In this document: in pieces, positions 1 to 8,245 of the stretch
Position numbering within the stretch: position 1 is the first letter of the stretch
Layout: each line of letters starts with the position of its first letter
Assembly (NCBI RefSeq): GCF_902493215.1
Contig: NZ_CABUOL010000017.1
Span: forward strand, 17,276-81,275
Direction of reading: 5' to 3'
Length of the DNA: 64,000 nt
Source: an uncultured Mediterranea sp.
GTDB lineage: Bacteria; Bacteroidota; Bacteroidia; Bacteroidales; Bacteroidaceae
The notes under the pieces: generated by a model
What the model saw: the letters and a program-made list of their open reading frames with translations, nothing else
Database searches by the model: none
Told to the model about the DNA's origin: nothing
Position numbers and translations under genes: made by a program

Positions 1-40
1 TATCAGTTTCCCTGGTGGACCCGACACCGTTCAATCGTCA

Positions 41-64
41 GAAAAATCAAGGTTCTTGATATTT
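41..64. promoter_or_regulatory. operator-like palindrome, copy 1
   Basis: The core is ATCAAG-GTT-CTTGAT (46-60). The whole 24-bp segment, read on the minus strand, matches 118-141 at 23 of 24 positions. It lies just downstream of the leftward promoter at 73-103, inside the probable 5' untranslated region, where a bound repressor would block transcription. The binding protein is not identifiable from this window. Confidence 0.6.
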
Positions 65-72
65 CTATACCG

Positions 73-103
73 CAAAGGTAATCAAAGTTTCGGTATGTGC
101 AAA
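73..103 (-). promoter_or_regulatory. Bacteroides-type promoter reading left out of the window
   Basis: On the minus strand a TTTG box (103-100) is followed after 19 nt by TACCTTTG (80-73), which fits the Bacteroides -33/-7 consensus TTTG-N19..21-TAnnTTTG. It would drive a gene that lies left of position 1. The two palindromic boxes at 41-64 and 118-141 flank it. Confidence 0.65.
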
Positions 104-117
104 CAAAAAGGGGAGAA

Positions 118-141
118 AAATATCAAGAAACTTGATTTTTC
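118..141. promoter_or_regulatory. operator-like palindrome, copy 2
   Basis: The core is ATCAAG-AAA-CTTGAT (122-136). It is an inverted copy of the box at 41-64, with centres 76 bp apart. It sits upstream of the -33 element of the leftward promoter. A repressor that loops DNA between the two boxes, or binds each cooperatively, is the simplest reading. The rest of 142-331 is AT-rich and shows no gene or clear promoter motif. Confidence 0.6.
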
Positions 142-331
142 ATCAAACACAGCTTTCATTATTCTGAATTCATCAGATTCACGTTATATCAGCCATTCAG
201 CATCCAGGAAAGTTATTTTCTTTCTTATATAACGTGTTTTTGATTTATAATAACTAATTTTAGGGCGATTAGTAAGAAATCTGTATGAATGATGCTGGTG
301 GCTATTATATTGTTTTTGATAAGTAATTAAT

Positions 332-910
332 ATGGATAAGATTCAAGAAATAACAAAAATGAGGCAATACGTTCTATCCATTATATCCGATAACTATAAT
401 GAAGGTTGCGGTGTAATGGTTGGAGATATGTTTATAACAGCAGGTCATGTGATATCTAAATGTGAAAACCCAAGGATTAGATGGAATGGTAAAAGAATAG
501 CTTTGATTAATCCTATAGTTTTCCATAATGATGAAAATGATTCTGATGGGTATGATATAGCTGTATATTCTGTTCCAAATGCCAATAGTCCGCTGGTTCT
601 TTCTGATGTTGTTCCCCAAAAAGGTGATGTGTTGAAAAGCTGTAGTCGGCGAATGTTAGGAGAAGAATATGTAGAGTGTAATGCTGTAGTAAATGGATTA
701 AAAGATGGAAATTACTATGCAGCAAATACTGATGAACAGCTTAAGCCTGGCAGTAGTGGAAGCCCTGTATTTCTGAATGGAGAAGTTGTAGGAATATTAT
801 GTGCTGGGAATTGTAATGACGATAATACATCATGCAATACAGAATGGCCACTGAGTTTATGTGTATTCTTATCCTCAAAAGTAATTTTAGAGTTATTAGA
901 AACGAACTGA
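332..910 (+). CDS. cytosolic trypsin-like serine protease
   Basis: A 192-residue chymotrypsin-fold protease. The catalytic triad is visible: His39 in TAGHV, Asp75 in GYDIAVYS and Ser142 in GSSGSP. There is no signal peptide, membrane segment, PDZ domain or C-terminal extension, so it should act alone in the cytoplasm, unlike DegP/HtrA proteases. Bare trypsin-like domains of this kind are often found in bacterial defence or signalling gene sets as effectors. The DUF1848 gene follows after 12 nt on the same strand, so the two are probably co-transcribed. No substrate can be deduced. The triad makes the fold assignment firm; the biological role is unknown. Confidence 0.8.
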   Translation: MDKIQEITKMRQYVLSIISDNYNEGCGVMVGDMFITAGHVISKCENPRIRWNGKRIALINPIVFHNDENDSDGYDIAVYSVPNANSPLVLSDVVPQKGDVLKSCSRRMLGEEYVECNAVVNGLKDGNYYAANTDEQLKPGSSGSPVFLNGEVVGILCAGNCNDDNTSCNTEWPLSLCVFLSSKVILELLETN

Positions 911-922
911 TTTCAGTAAAGA

Positions 923-1945
923 GTGAAAATGGAAAAGATAACAATAAAGACAGACGAAGGTATAAGTGTGGAAGCAGGTGCACCAATAATTGTATCAGCA
1001 AGCCGTGCTACAGACATACCGGCCTTTTATGCAGACTGGTTCCAGGAAAGGCTGCAGAAAGGTTATTCAGTTTGGAAAAACCCTTTTAATGGGGTAAAAT
1101 CTTATGTGGCATACGATAAGACAAGGCTTATTGTATTTTGGTCAAAGAATCCGGCTTCACTTCTTAAGGAGGGAGGTTTATTGGACTATTTAGATAATAG
1201 GGGTGTAAATAGCTATATCCAGTTTACTTTGAATGACTATTATGAAGAAAGGCTGGAAATGGGTGTACCATCTCTAAGTAGTAGGATGGATACATTCAAG
1301 AGATTGGTTGGTAGATTGGGATATGGGAAAGTAATATGGAGATTTGACCCTTTGATATTAGCAAAAGGTTTGACCGTTGATGATCTCTTGGAGAAAATTT
1401 ACAATATAGGAGTCAAATTGAACGGATATACAGAGAAACTAGTCTTTAGTTTTGCTGATATTGCATCATATAAAAAGGTACAAAATAATCTCTATAAGAA
1501 CAATATTCAGTATAGGGAGTTTTCGCAGGAAGATATGATAAAGTTTGCTTCCAGACTCGTTGATATGAATAAGGAGTGGAAACTCGAACTGGCTACATGT
1601 GCTGAAAAGATAGATTTGGATATGTTTGGTATCAAGCACAACAAGTGTATAGATGATGAGTTGATGATAAAGTACTTCTCTGATGACATGCTGCTGATGA
1701 ACCATATAGGAGTAGAAGTTACGAAGGATATATTTGGGGAGATTAGTGTTGAATATAAAAAAAACAAGAAAGACAAAGGTCAAAGAAAAGTTTGTGGTTG
1801 TATAGACAGCAAAGATATTGGTGAGTACAATACATGTCCGCATCTGTGCGAATATTGTTACGCAAATTCGAGTAAGGAGATTGCTAAACAAAATTACATA
1901 AAACATTGCGAAAATCCGCATAATGAAAATATAACCGGTAAATAA
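923..1945 (+). CDS. DUF1848 family protein with C-terminal radical-SAM-like Cys motif
   Basis: A 340-residue DUF1848 protein. The N-terminal part has the family signature around residues 24-76 (VSASRATDIPAFY, then a VFWSKNP segment). The C-terminus carries a cysteine cluster: Cys291, Cys293, and CPHLCEYC with Cys305, Cys309 and Cys312. The last three form a CX3CX2C pattern like the [4Fe-4S] site of radical SAM enzymes, but at the opposite end of the chain; this placement is known for the family. Its biochemical role is uncharacterised. Start choice: ATG 923 or ATG 929. It follows the trypsin-like gene by 12 nt. The cluster suggests iron-sulfur chemistry; the substrate is unknown. Confidence 0.8.
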   Translation: MKMEKITIKTDEGISVEAGAPIIVSASRATDIPAFYADWFQERLQKGYSVWKNPFNGVKSYVAYDKTRLIVFWSKNPASLLKEGGLLDYLDNRGVNSYIQFTLNDYYEERLEMGVPSLSSRMDTFKRLVGRLGYGKVIWRFDPLILAKGLTVDDLLEKIYNIGVKLNGYTEKLVFSFADIASYKKVQNNLYKNNIQYREFSQEDMIKFASRLVDMNKEWKLELATCAEKIDLDMFGIKHNKCIDDELMIKYFSDDMLLMNHIGVEVTKDIFGEISVEYKKNKKDKGQRKVCGCIDSKDIGEYNTCPHLCEYCYANSSKEIAKQNYIKHCENPHNENITGK

Positions 1946-1956
1946 GGTATGGGGTA

Positions 1957-2112
1957 GGGTCGTGTAAATAAACTGTGTCACGCATTATTTCCTATTAGAA
2001 AACTCATCGGTCGGGGAACGGCCAGCGCCACGGGGCGGGACCACACGTCCCGTATGGGGTAATTATATCCTCTAATAGAAAATATGCGTGACACAGTTTA
2101 TTTTACACTACC
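1957..2112. mobile_element. MITE-like element with long terminal inverted repeats
   Basis: About 156 bp bounded by inverted arms, 1957-2002 and 2071-2112. Both arms share TAAACTGTGTCACGCAT and a CTATTAGA/TCTAATAG stretch further in. The centre is GC-rich and contains a hairpin CGGGAC-cacac-GTCCCG (2036-2052). No transposase is encoded, so it could only move using an enzyme supplied elsewhere. The ends resemble those of IS256-type elements in Bacteroides as I remember them, which I could not verify. Copies of a GGTAGTGTA motif lie next to the right end (2103-2131). No clear target duplication was found. Confidence 0.6.
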
Positions 2113-2396
2113 TTTACACTACCTACACTACCGATTGTATCAGTTTTACATCTTGTCACATTGCTTTGAAATTCATATTCTTCCAAATCTTTATAAGTTA
2201 TGTAAATTCGATACCCTTGTGATTCTTTCTGTGTTAGCTGCATCCATAACCATTCTAACTCTTTTTCACATTGGACACAAGTGCCTTTACAGTCACCAAT
2301 ATTTGAACAGGGAAACGGTTCATAATCTATTCCATTTATATCAGCTATTCTCTGACGAATACCCTTAAGTATTCTGCATTTGGTTTTACCATCCAT
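2103..2396 (-). CDS. small four-cysteine protein of the radical SAM cassette
   Basis: 97 residues with a compact Cys motif at residues 30-43 (Cys30, Cys36, Cys40, Cys43; CKGTCVQC), followed by a helical EKELEWLWMQL stretch. The motif could bind zinc or an iron-sulfur cluster. The ATG shares one base with the TAA of the upstream radical SAM gene, so translation is probably coupled. The last residues (GSVGSVKVV) are encoded by the GGTAGTGTA repeats and the stop codon lies in the right arm of the MITE-like element, so the native C-terminus has probably been replaced by the insertion. Function unknown; a partner or accessory of the radical SAM protein is inferred from context only. Confidence 0.65.
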   Translation of the reverse strand: MDGKTKCRILKGIRQRIADINGIDYEPFPCSNIGDCKGTCVQCEKELEWLWMQLTQKESQGYRIYITYKDLEEYEFQSNVTRCKTDTIGSVGSVKVV

Positions 2397-3007
2397 TATA
2401 TTATTTTATAAGAAAATTTTTCAAATCTAAAGTATCCCAATTGCTCAAGTTTTTGACAGCTACTTTGAATATCTGTTTCCGCATTAAAGCCTTTAATATA
2501 TGGTAAACGTATAAGGACTTTTTCTGTAAGTCCTAAATCCACAAGCCTTATCAAATTGTCTATGACAACTGCATTATCTTTACTCGTATAACATTTATAA
2601 ATGGACGGATTCATATCTTTAATATCAACGATCCATTCGTCAACGTAATTAATCAAATTATACCATTCTTCGTAAGGAACGTTTAGCGATGTCTCGATTG
2701 TTGTATGCCAGTTCTTAGCACCGAATTCCAAAACTTCTTGTATAAAGGAAGCTTGAAGTAATGGTTCTCCGCCACCGAAAGTTAACCCTCCACCTGTAGC
2801 CGCAAAGTATAATTGGTCTATTTTGATGTTGTTGTATAGCTCAATAGCTGAAACTTTGGCCTCAGAATCAATTAAATGACATTTGTTGTTAATACAATAT
2901 TTGCAGTTTAGCGGACATTTATAGAAAGCAACAAGTGTGGTTATACCTTGGCCATCTATACCCATTCGCAAACGGTTAACATCCATAATATTAGCTGTTT
3001 TCATCAT
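2396..3007 (-). CDS. radical SAM activase-like protein (4Fe-4S)
   Basis: 203 residues. CPLNCKYC (Cys31, Cys35, Cys38) is the CX3CX2C site for the [4Fe-4S] cluster, and GGGEP (78-82) is the SAM-binding motif. Size and order match the pyruvate-formate-lyase/ribonucleotide-reductase activase group. No glycyl radical enzyme is nearby, so the target is probably something else, possibly the adjacent giant SEL1-LRR protein. The start (ATG ATG at 3007/3004) lies inside the frameshift-corrected end of the upstream gene (overlap 2991-3007), a typical coupled arrangement. Domain call firm; substrate inferred. Confidence 0.82.
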   Translation of the reverse strand: MMKTANIMDVNRLRMGIDGQGITTLVAFYKCPLNCKYCINNKCHLIDSEAKVSAIELYNNIKIDQLYFAATGGGLTFGGGEPLLQASFIQEVLEFGAKNWHTTIETSLNVPYEEWYNLINYVDEWIVDIKDMNPSIYKCYTSKDNAVVIDNLIRLVDLGLTEKVLIRLPYIKGFNAETDIQSSCQKLEQLGYFRFEKFSYKII

Positions 3008-3069
3008 TTTCTATAATTTCAAATCTTCTATTCATTTCACGTTTTTCCCAATCAAGATGATATATAGGT

Positions 3070-6000
3070 TTAAAAGTGTATTTTTTGCTTTGTAGATTTA
3101 GGAACAATTATAGTAATGCATTTAAATGATTCTACATTTGGTTTATAGCTCAAATCAAATTCACTGATAGTACTTCCCATTAATATGTGATGCGAATGGT
3201 AAGCAGATGGAAAATGTTCATAATATCTATATTCAATTATTGATTCTGAGATATTTGTAGCTGTTCCTTTTAATTCTATCCTTTCCAAAGAAATACACCC
3301 ACAAAATGCTGCACTATTTACATCTTGTACTGTCTTTGGGATGGAAATATTACGTAATTTTTTGCATCCATAGAAAGCTCCCACATTAATTAATTCCAAC
3401 CCCTCAAATAGGCTTAGATTTGTAAGATTCTGCGAATTATAGAATGCATACTCTGGCAATGAACTAATATCATTAGACAGAATAACTTCTGCAACTTTTG
3501 ACTCGTAAAATGCCAATGGGGATATTGATTTAACGTCTTTTATTGTAATGGAAGAACTATCACCGAAATAGCATTCCAAGTTTTTTGTACTCTGGTTTAT
3601 TAGCATTCCACTTTCGACTTTATACTGACAATCATGTTTTGTGATTATATTTGTTACTTTATCAAAAGGTCTTGTACCCAAATTTATTAAAGATGAAGGA
3701 AGACGAACTTCTTGTACAGCACACCGATAAAAGCAGAAATCTCCAATAAATTTAAGAGAATCTCCCAAGTTAATACGTTTTAGATTACTACAATATGCAA
3801 ATGCGTGATTCCCTATTGTTTCAAGCGTATCAGGTAAGTCAACATTTTTCAACTCGTTATTTGAATTAAAAGCATTATCCATTATTGAAACTAAACATGA
3901 TGGAAAATGAATATACTTTAAGTTACACCCTTCAAAGGTGTTAGGTTCAATGGTGCTAATGGAGCCTAATGACCATATTTCCTCAAGTGCCTCACAACCC
4001 CAGAAGGCAGATTCACCAATAAATTTCACACTCTTTGGTAAATCTAATGATTTTAGTGAATAGCAATCTTCAAATGCCTTGCAACCAATAGATTCGACAC
4101 CTTGCGGTACAAAAATTGTTTCAAGATCTCTTGCATTTGAAAAACACCCATTAGCAATATGTATAACATTCTTAGGTACTGTGAATTGTTTTTGTCTACC
4201 CCAATATGCAACTATTGTACTACCATCTTTTGTATATAAAGCATCCTCATTGATAGTATAGTTTGGGGATTGATTCTCTATTGCGATTTTAGTATTATGG
4301 TAATATGAATCGCTTACGAAAGGGTTATCTCCTATTGCAATAACTGAAGAAGGAATAACCAATCGTTCAATACATTGATTATTAAAAGCTCCGTCACAAA
4401 TAATGCGAGTCCCTTTGCGAATATTGTAAGATTTACAATGCACGAAGCTACATGATAAGACCTTCTTCCCGTCCTGAGAATACAGTACGCCATGTTCATC
4501 CCTCACTCCTGCTGCCTTATCTTCTTTTGTAACTTCAGTTGAGATTGAATCTATGCGTCGCAATTTAATAAGCGATTCTACAAAGCCATTAGCAGCAGAC
4601 TTTTCATACCACATTATTGACAAATGCCAATCTTTCGGCACAAATACTCCATAAGTATAGCATTTTGCTAACAAATACTGAAACAAAGCATTTCCATCAT
4701 TTGCTTTGTGATTAATGAAATCAAAGAGACTTTCAAGATTAGCGATATTTTCTTCATTATATAATTTTGATTTAATAAACCAGAAGAGAGCCTTCGCATA
4801 ACTTCTTGCTGTTCCATATCCTTTGAAGTACCATTCTGCTAACTTACCTTGCACTTTAGAATTTCCTTCGTCTGCAGCCTTCTCTTTCCAAAACAATGCT
4901 TGCTGTGGATTTACCTCAGTTCCTATGCCTTTTTGATAACACACCGAGACATTATTTGCAGCCATTAAGCCTCCGGCTTCTGCTGCTTTCAAATAAAGAG
5001 AAAATGCTTTCCCTTCATCTTTTTCAACACCAAGACCGTTTTCGTAACAAACAGCCAAGTTGTTTATGGCAGATATAGAACCATAATCAGCTGCTATCCT
5101 GTACCATGTAACTGCTTCTGAATAATTTTGTGCTATGCCTGTCCCGTTGGCATACGACCATGCGACATAAAATGCAGCATTATAATCACCATTATTTGCA
5201 GCAATCAAATACCATTTGAAAGATTCTTTTAGATTTTTAGATTCTCCCAAAGTCCCGTTTCTATATATTTCAGCAAGCCTTATTTGGGCTTTGACGCTAT
5301 TTTTTTTTGCTGCAGTTTTATAGTTCTTTACAGCCAAAGCATTAGATTGATTTATACCGCCCTCCGTGAATCCCTTTTCATAGTAACGAGCCAGGAGTAA
5401 GCAAGCAGATGCATTACCATCCTTCGCTGCGGATCTTATGTTCTTAATACCTAACATAATATCCTTTTCACAATATTCTCCTCTCAGAAAATAAGTTCCA
5501 CAAAAATATTTAGCTCTAGCATTCCCTAATTCTGCTGCGATTCTGAAGTTTTCGAAAGCTACTTCATGATTTCCTACAATTTTTTCTATTTCACCAAGAC
5601 TTAGATAATAAATAGGGGCATCACATTCTTTTATCTTATTTATGGTTTCTATGGCTAACGACATATTTTTCTCAATGCCATTCCCTCTTGCATACATCAA
5701 TGACAAATTTCTGACAGCTCGTGGATATCCTTTTTCTGCTGCTAATTTAAACCACGCAAACGCTTCATTATTGCATTTCTCTACAAAAATACCTTTTGTA
5801 TAGAATAGCCCCATAACGTTCACACATTTAGCATCTCCATTCTCTGCGCAAATTCTTACTTCATCAAAAATTGCGTTTGTCGATTCCTTGTCGTGCCAAA
5901 GTGTGACATCATCAAAGAATTCTTTAGCCTTCCGATGAACCTCTTCTATATTGATAGCTGACAACTCTCTATTTCTCGTACTACACAACATAGCGCAACA

Positions 6001-6744
6001 TGTCCACTCTTTATCTTCTCTTAACTGTTGTTTGTCCAGATACTTTTCAAAATATAAATTTACCCCTAGAAAATCCACAAACATCTTAAGTCTGTTCATG
6101 CGTTTTGCGTTCTCCATTGGAGAAACTATAACAAATTCATTGTCACCTAGGCACGATGTTTTAATTTTACCAGCTAATGGTGCAATATCGAATGTTTCCA
6201 CATCCAATATATTGGAAAAAAGATGGAGGGTTGGACAATCTACGTCTATTCGGATTTCATCTTCTAATAGTTCATCAAGACCTTTTTGAATTGCTATTAT
6301 TGTTGACTCAGGGAAAAAACGACTACAAAGCAGTTCTGCTCTTGATAATGCCAAAGCGGAAGGTTCTATCAAAGTAATGGAGCGAACTTGCTGCTGTAAA
6401 TTATAATCCTTTATAAAGTCATGGTAGCACATTGTGGCCAAGCCTTGACCACATCCATAATCAACAATATCTATCTTCTCTGCAGATTTTATGTATGGAC
6501 TTAATTGCTTGAAAGCATACGTTAATTTCTCTGCATGCATTTGACCATAAGAATAAAAATACATCTGCAATAATGGCTCAGAGTCAAGTAATTCTACTCC
6601 GCGATTTAATTGCTCAAACAATTCGTCAACTAACTCGGATGGGAGCTTTTGAACGAAATCATAAGAAATATCCCGGACCTTCTCAAATGAAGGTTCGGAC
6701 ATATGCTCTACAATGTATGCAAATGTGGTTTTAGATTCTTTCAT
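3070..6744 (-). CDS. giant protein: methyltransferase-like, SEL1 repeats, BspA-type LRR
   Basis: 1224 residues with three parts. Residues 1-270 look like a SAM-dependent methyltransferase, with VDYGCGQG at 94-101 as motif I. Residues about 290-740 are a run of SEL1-like repeats (AxxxLaxxYxxGxGv, KAFxWYxkAAexG). Residues about 760-1210 are BspA-type leucine-rich repeats (CxxLxxIxLpxxlxxIgxxAFxxC). No signal peptide, so it should be cytosolic, unlike secreted BspA proteins. The stop at 3070 looks premature: removing one base in the six-A run (3086-3081) lets VPKSTKQK run on as YTFKPIYHLDW and further to a TAA at 2991, overlapping the radical SAM start. A possible promoter -7 box (TATCTTTG, 6914-6907) lies 160 nt upstream. 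Function unknown; a scaffold or substrate for the neighbouring radical SAM protein is a guess. Confidence 0.8.
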   Translation of the reverse strand: MKESKTTFAYIVEHMSEPSFEKVRDISYDFVQKLPSELVDELFEQLNRGVELLDSEPLLQMYFYSYGQMHAEKLTYAFKQLSPYIKSAEKIDIVDYGCGQGLATMCYHDFIKDYNLQQQVRSITLIEPSALALSRAELLCSRFFPESTIIAIQKGLDELLEDEIRIDVDCPTLHLFSNILDVETFDIAPLAGKIKTSCLGDNEFVIVSPMENAKRMNRLKMFVDFLGVNLYFEKYLDKQQLREDKEWTCCAMLCSTRNRELSAINIEEVHRKAKEFFDDVTLWHDKESTNAIFDEVRICAENGDAKCVNVMGLFYTKGIFVEKCNNEAFAWFKLAAEKGYPRAVRNLSLMYARGNGIEKNMSLAIETINKIKECDAPIYYLSLGEIEKIVGNHEVAFENFRIAAELGNARAKYFCGTYFLRGEYCEKDIMLGIKNIRSAAKDGNASACLLLARYYEKGFTEGGINQSNALAVKNYKTAAKKNSVKAQIRLAEIYRNGTLGESKNLKESFKWYLIAANNGDYNAAFYVAWSYANGTGIAQNYSEAVTWYRIAADYGSISAINNLAVCYENGLGVEKDEGKAFSLYLKAAEAGGLMAANNVSVCYQKGIGTEVNPQQALFWKEKAADEGNSKVQGKLAEWYFKGYGTARSYAKALFWFIKSKLYNEENIANLESLFDFINHKANDGNALFQYLLAKCYTYGVFVPKDWHLSIMWYEKSAANGFVESLIKLRRIDSISTEVTKEDKAAGVRDEHGVLYSQDGKKVLSCSFVHCKSYNIRKGTRIICDGAFNNQCIERLVIPSSVIAIGDNPFVSDSYYHNTKIAIENQSPNYTINEDALYTKDGSTIVAYWGRQKQFTVPKNVIHIANGCFSNARDLETIFVPQGVESIGCKAFEDCYSLKSLDLPKSVKFIGESAFWGCEALEEIWSLGSISTIEPNTFEGCNLKYIHFPSCLVSIMDNAFNSNNELKNVDLPDTLETIGNHAFAYCSNLKRINLGDSLKFIGDFCFYRCAVQEVRLPSSLINLGTRPFDKVTNIITKHDCQYKVESGMLINQSTKNLECYFGDSSSITIKDVKSISPLAFYESKVAEVILSNDISSLPEYAFYNSQNLTNLSLFEGLELINVGAFYGCKKLRNISIPKTVQDVNSAAFCGCISLERIELKGTATNISESIIEYRYYEHFPSAYHSHHILMGSTISEFDLSYKPNVESFKCITIIVPKSTKQKIHF

Positions 6745-7224
6745 CTTCCAGTATTGTTTTATTCTTTGTATATTTATAGTTTGCTATTACAGACTTCTTG
6801 CAGGTGTTGGCACAGCGGTATTCGCAGAGATGTGGGCAAGTGTTATATTCGTCCATATCCTTATCAATATGCATCAACACAACTTACGTAGCCACCTATA
6901 CAAATACAAAGATATTACAATAATGATTTGTTTAGAAATAAAAGTCTGATATTATAATAGATTGTAATGAAGAGTCTTTATCATCTTTGGGGAAACGCAA
7001 AGAATATAATCAATATGAAAGATATAAATAGGCTGAAAATAGTGTTGGCTGAAAAGAAAAGAAGAGAACGAGCAAATAGCTGTCTGAGCAATTGAAGATT
7101 AACCCTTCTACCGTTTCATTTCTGCAGCTATTGAAGAATCAAAGTTGAAACTAAATTTAAGTCCCTAATCCAGTATCCTCCTATCTATACCATATTACTG
7201 ACGAACGGAGCTACACAGCATCAA
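6745..7224. other. intergenic stretch with possible promoter and HTH relic
   Basis: 480 nt between two minus-strand cassettes. It holds a TATCTTTG box on the minus strand (6914-6907) that may serve the giant SEL1-LRR gene, although no good -33 box stands at the right distance, and the decayed HTH reading frame at 7015-7125. I see no other gene. An ORF at about 6703-6950 has no family resemblance. Confidence 0.5.
7015..7125 (+). pseudogene. decayed XRE-like HTH gene, 5' part
   Basis: The first codons read MKDINRLKIVLAEKKR. Translation in that frame stops at 7105-7107, but another frame continues as LSEQLKINPSTVS, preceded by a TAG where related proteins usually have a Trp codon. Joined together these match the N-terminal part of a common Bacteroides HTH regulator (KDINRLK..L.EK.RT.KWL.EQL...P.TVSKW). 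At least one frameshift and one stop are needed, and the rest of the gene is missing. Such regulators often stand at the head of restriction-modification or other defence loci, which suggests that a former locus was deleted here. Confidence 0.6.
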
Positions 7225-7671
7225 TCAAAATATCACTAAAGAACATCTGTGGGCAATCATCATAGCCAACATCAGATAACCGGGATCCATACATCTCCCC
7301 TTGACCATTTCGGCACCCTTGTTTACATGAATTCCCGCATGCGCCTTATTCATCCGACTGGGATGCGGCACCACATGGGTCTTATAATCATCGTAACAAA
7401 TTTCGTGACAATCCAGAACCCCAATCGTAGCATATCCAGCCAGACTATCACCTTTCACTCTCGAATTGAAAGTAACATTTTCAGGAGAAGGAGTTATATA
7501 ACAGGAACGCCATACCGAGATATATGTTTCAGGACCGTTTTGAAGATTATCCATAAAAAAGGCAGAAGGAGACACTTGTCCGTCCGCAATCATGGATGGC
7601 GAAAAAATGATACGGGCAATTTCTTCTGTTTCTGCGATGGCTTCCGGCACTGTTATCTCACTACACATCAT
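7225..7671 (-). CDS. uncharacterised protein with NKAHAGI motif (third gene of cassette)
   Basis: 148 residues from ATG 7671 (ATG 7668 is the alternative). Conserved-looking features are ARIIFSPSMI near the N-terminus, GQVSPSAF, a YISVWR stretch, GDSLAGYATI and, near the C-terminus, VVPHPSRMNKAHAGIH. The overall plan (R.......F......SVxR... then P..xNxAHAxI) recalls a family of short proteins sporadic in many bacterial phyla, but I cannot name it. The start overlaps the end of the upstream gene by 11 nt, so translation is coupled. It is the last gene of a three-gene unit on the minus strand. Function unknown; His and Asp in the C-terminal motif could be catalytic. Confidence 0.6.
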   Translation of the reverse strand: MMCSEITVPEAIAETEEIARIIFSPSMIADGQVSPSAFFMDNLQNGPETYISVWRSCYITPSPENVTFNSRVKGDSLAGYATIGVLDCHEICYDDYKTHVVPHPSRMNKAHAGIHVNKGAEMVKGRCMDPGYLMLAMMIAHRCSLVIF

Positions 7672-8245
7672 ACCCCAACATCGTGTTAATCTGATAAACA
7701 ACCGCTCTAAAGCCTTCATCCGTATAGGGCAAGATGCCCTTGGCCTGATATTCGGCATTCCGATAGGCCGCATACGAAAACTCCTTATTCCCAATATTGA
7801 TACTGGCCATACTGTTCTTCGTCGTCAACAGAAATGTTCCGTTCGGGCAGGGAAACAGATTCCAATGCGACAAAGCCTTTCCGGTCATAGTCGAAATAGC
7901 CTTTCGAGTATTTTCGTAGGATTCGCTTTCCATGGGCAATCCGGCATAACCGTCCCAACCTTGAAGCAAATCAGCACGAAGTTTGGCAAGCCGCTCCAAC
8001 ATAAGACCTTTCTCAGAAAACGACAGATTATAATCACGAAACAAAGAAGCATTGTCCGTTTGGCCAATCATGCAACCGGTAAAGACATCAACCCTCTGCT
8101 TCCGGCTCACTACAGAACATGTTTTTCCATTATCGGCATCCCCCAAACAAAGAGTCAAAACAGGAAGACACATAAATAAACTTACCGGAGACTTTGGACG
8201 TTGCCGGGCAGGTTTTACAATAGTAAAATTACAATTTCCCATCAT
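7661..8245 (-). CDS. uncharacterised GWDGY-motif protein (second gene of cassette)
   Basis: 194 residues. The middle carries LQGWDGYAGLPMESESY, followed about 20 residues later by LFPCPNGTFLLTTKNSMASINIG. This is the plan GWDgYga-P...(helix)...P.v.P..dG...l.w....l.I.i.. of a widespread unnamed family of small proteins. The start ATG overlaps the TGA of the upstream TIGR04255-like gene (ATGA), and the end overlaps the next gene by 11 nt. The first 50 residues are less conserved-looking, so an internal start is possible. No enzyme motif is visible. The overlaps indicate that the three products are made together. Confidence 0.6.
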   Translation of the reverse strand: MMGNCNFTIVKPARQRPKSPVSLFMCLPVLTLCLGDADNGKTCSVVSRKQRVDVFTGCMIGQTDNASLFRDYNLSFSEKGLMLERLAKLRADLLQGWDGYAGLPMESESYENTRKAISTMTGKALSHWNLFPCPNGTFLLTTKNSMASINIGNKEFSYAAYRNAEYQAKGILPYTDEGFRAVVYQINTMLGYDV

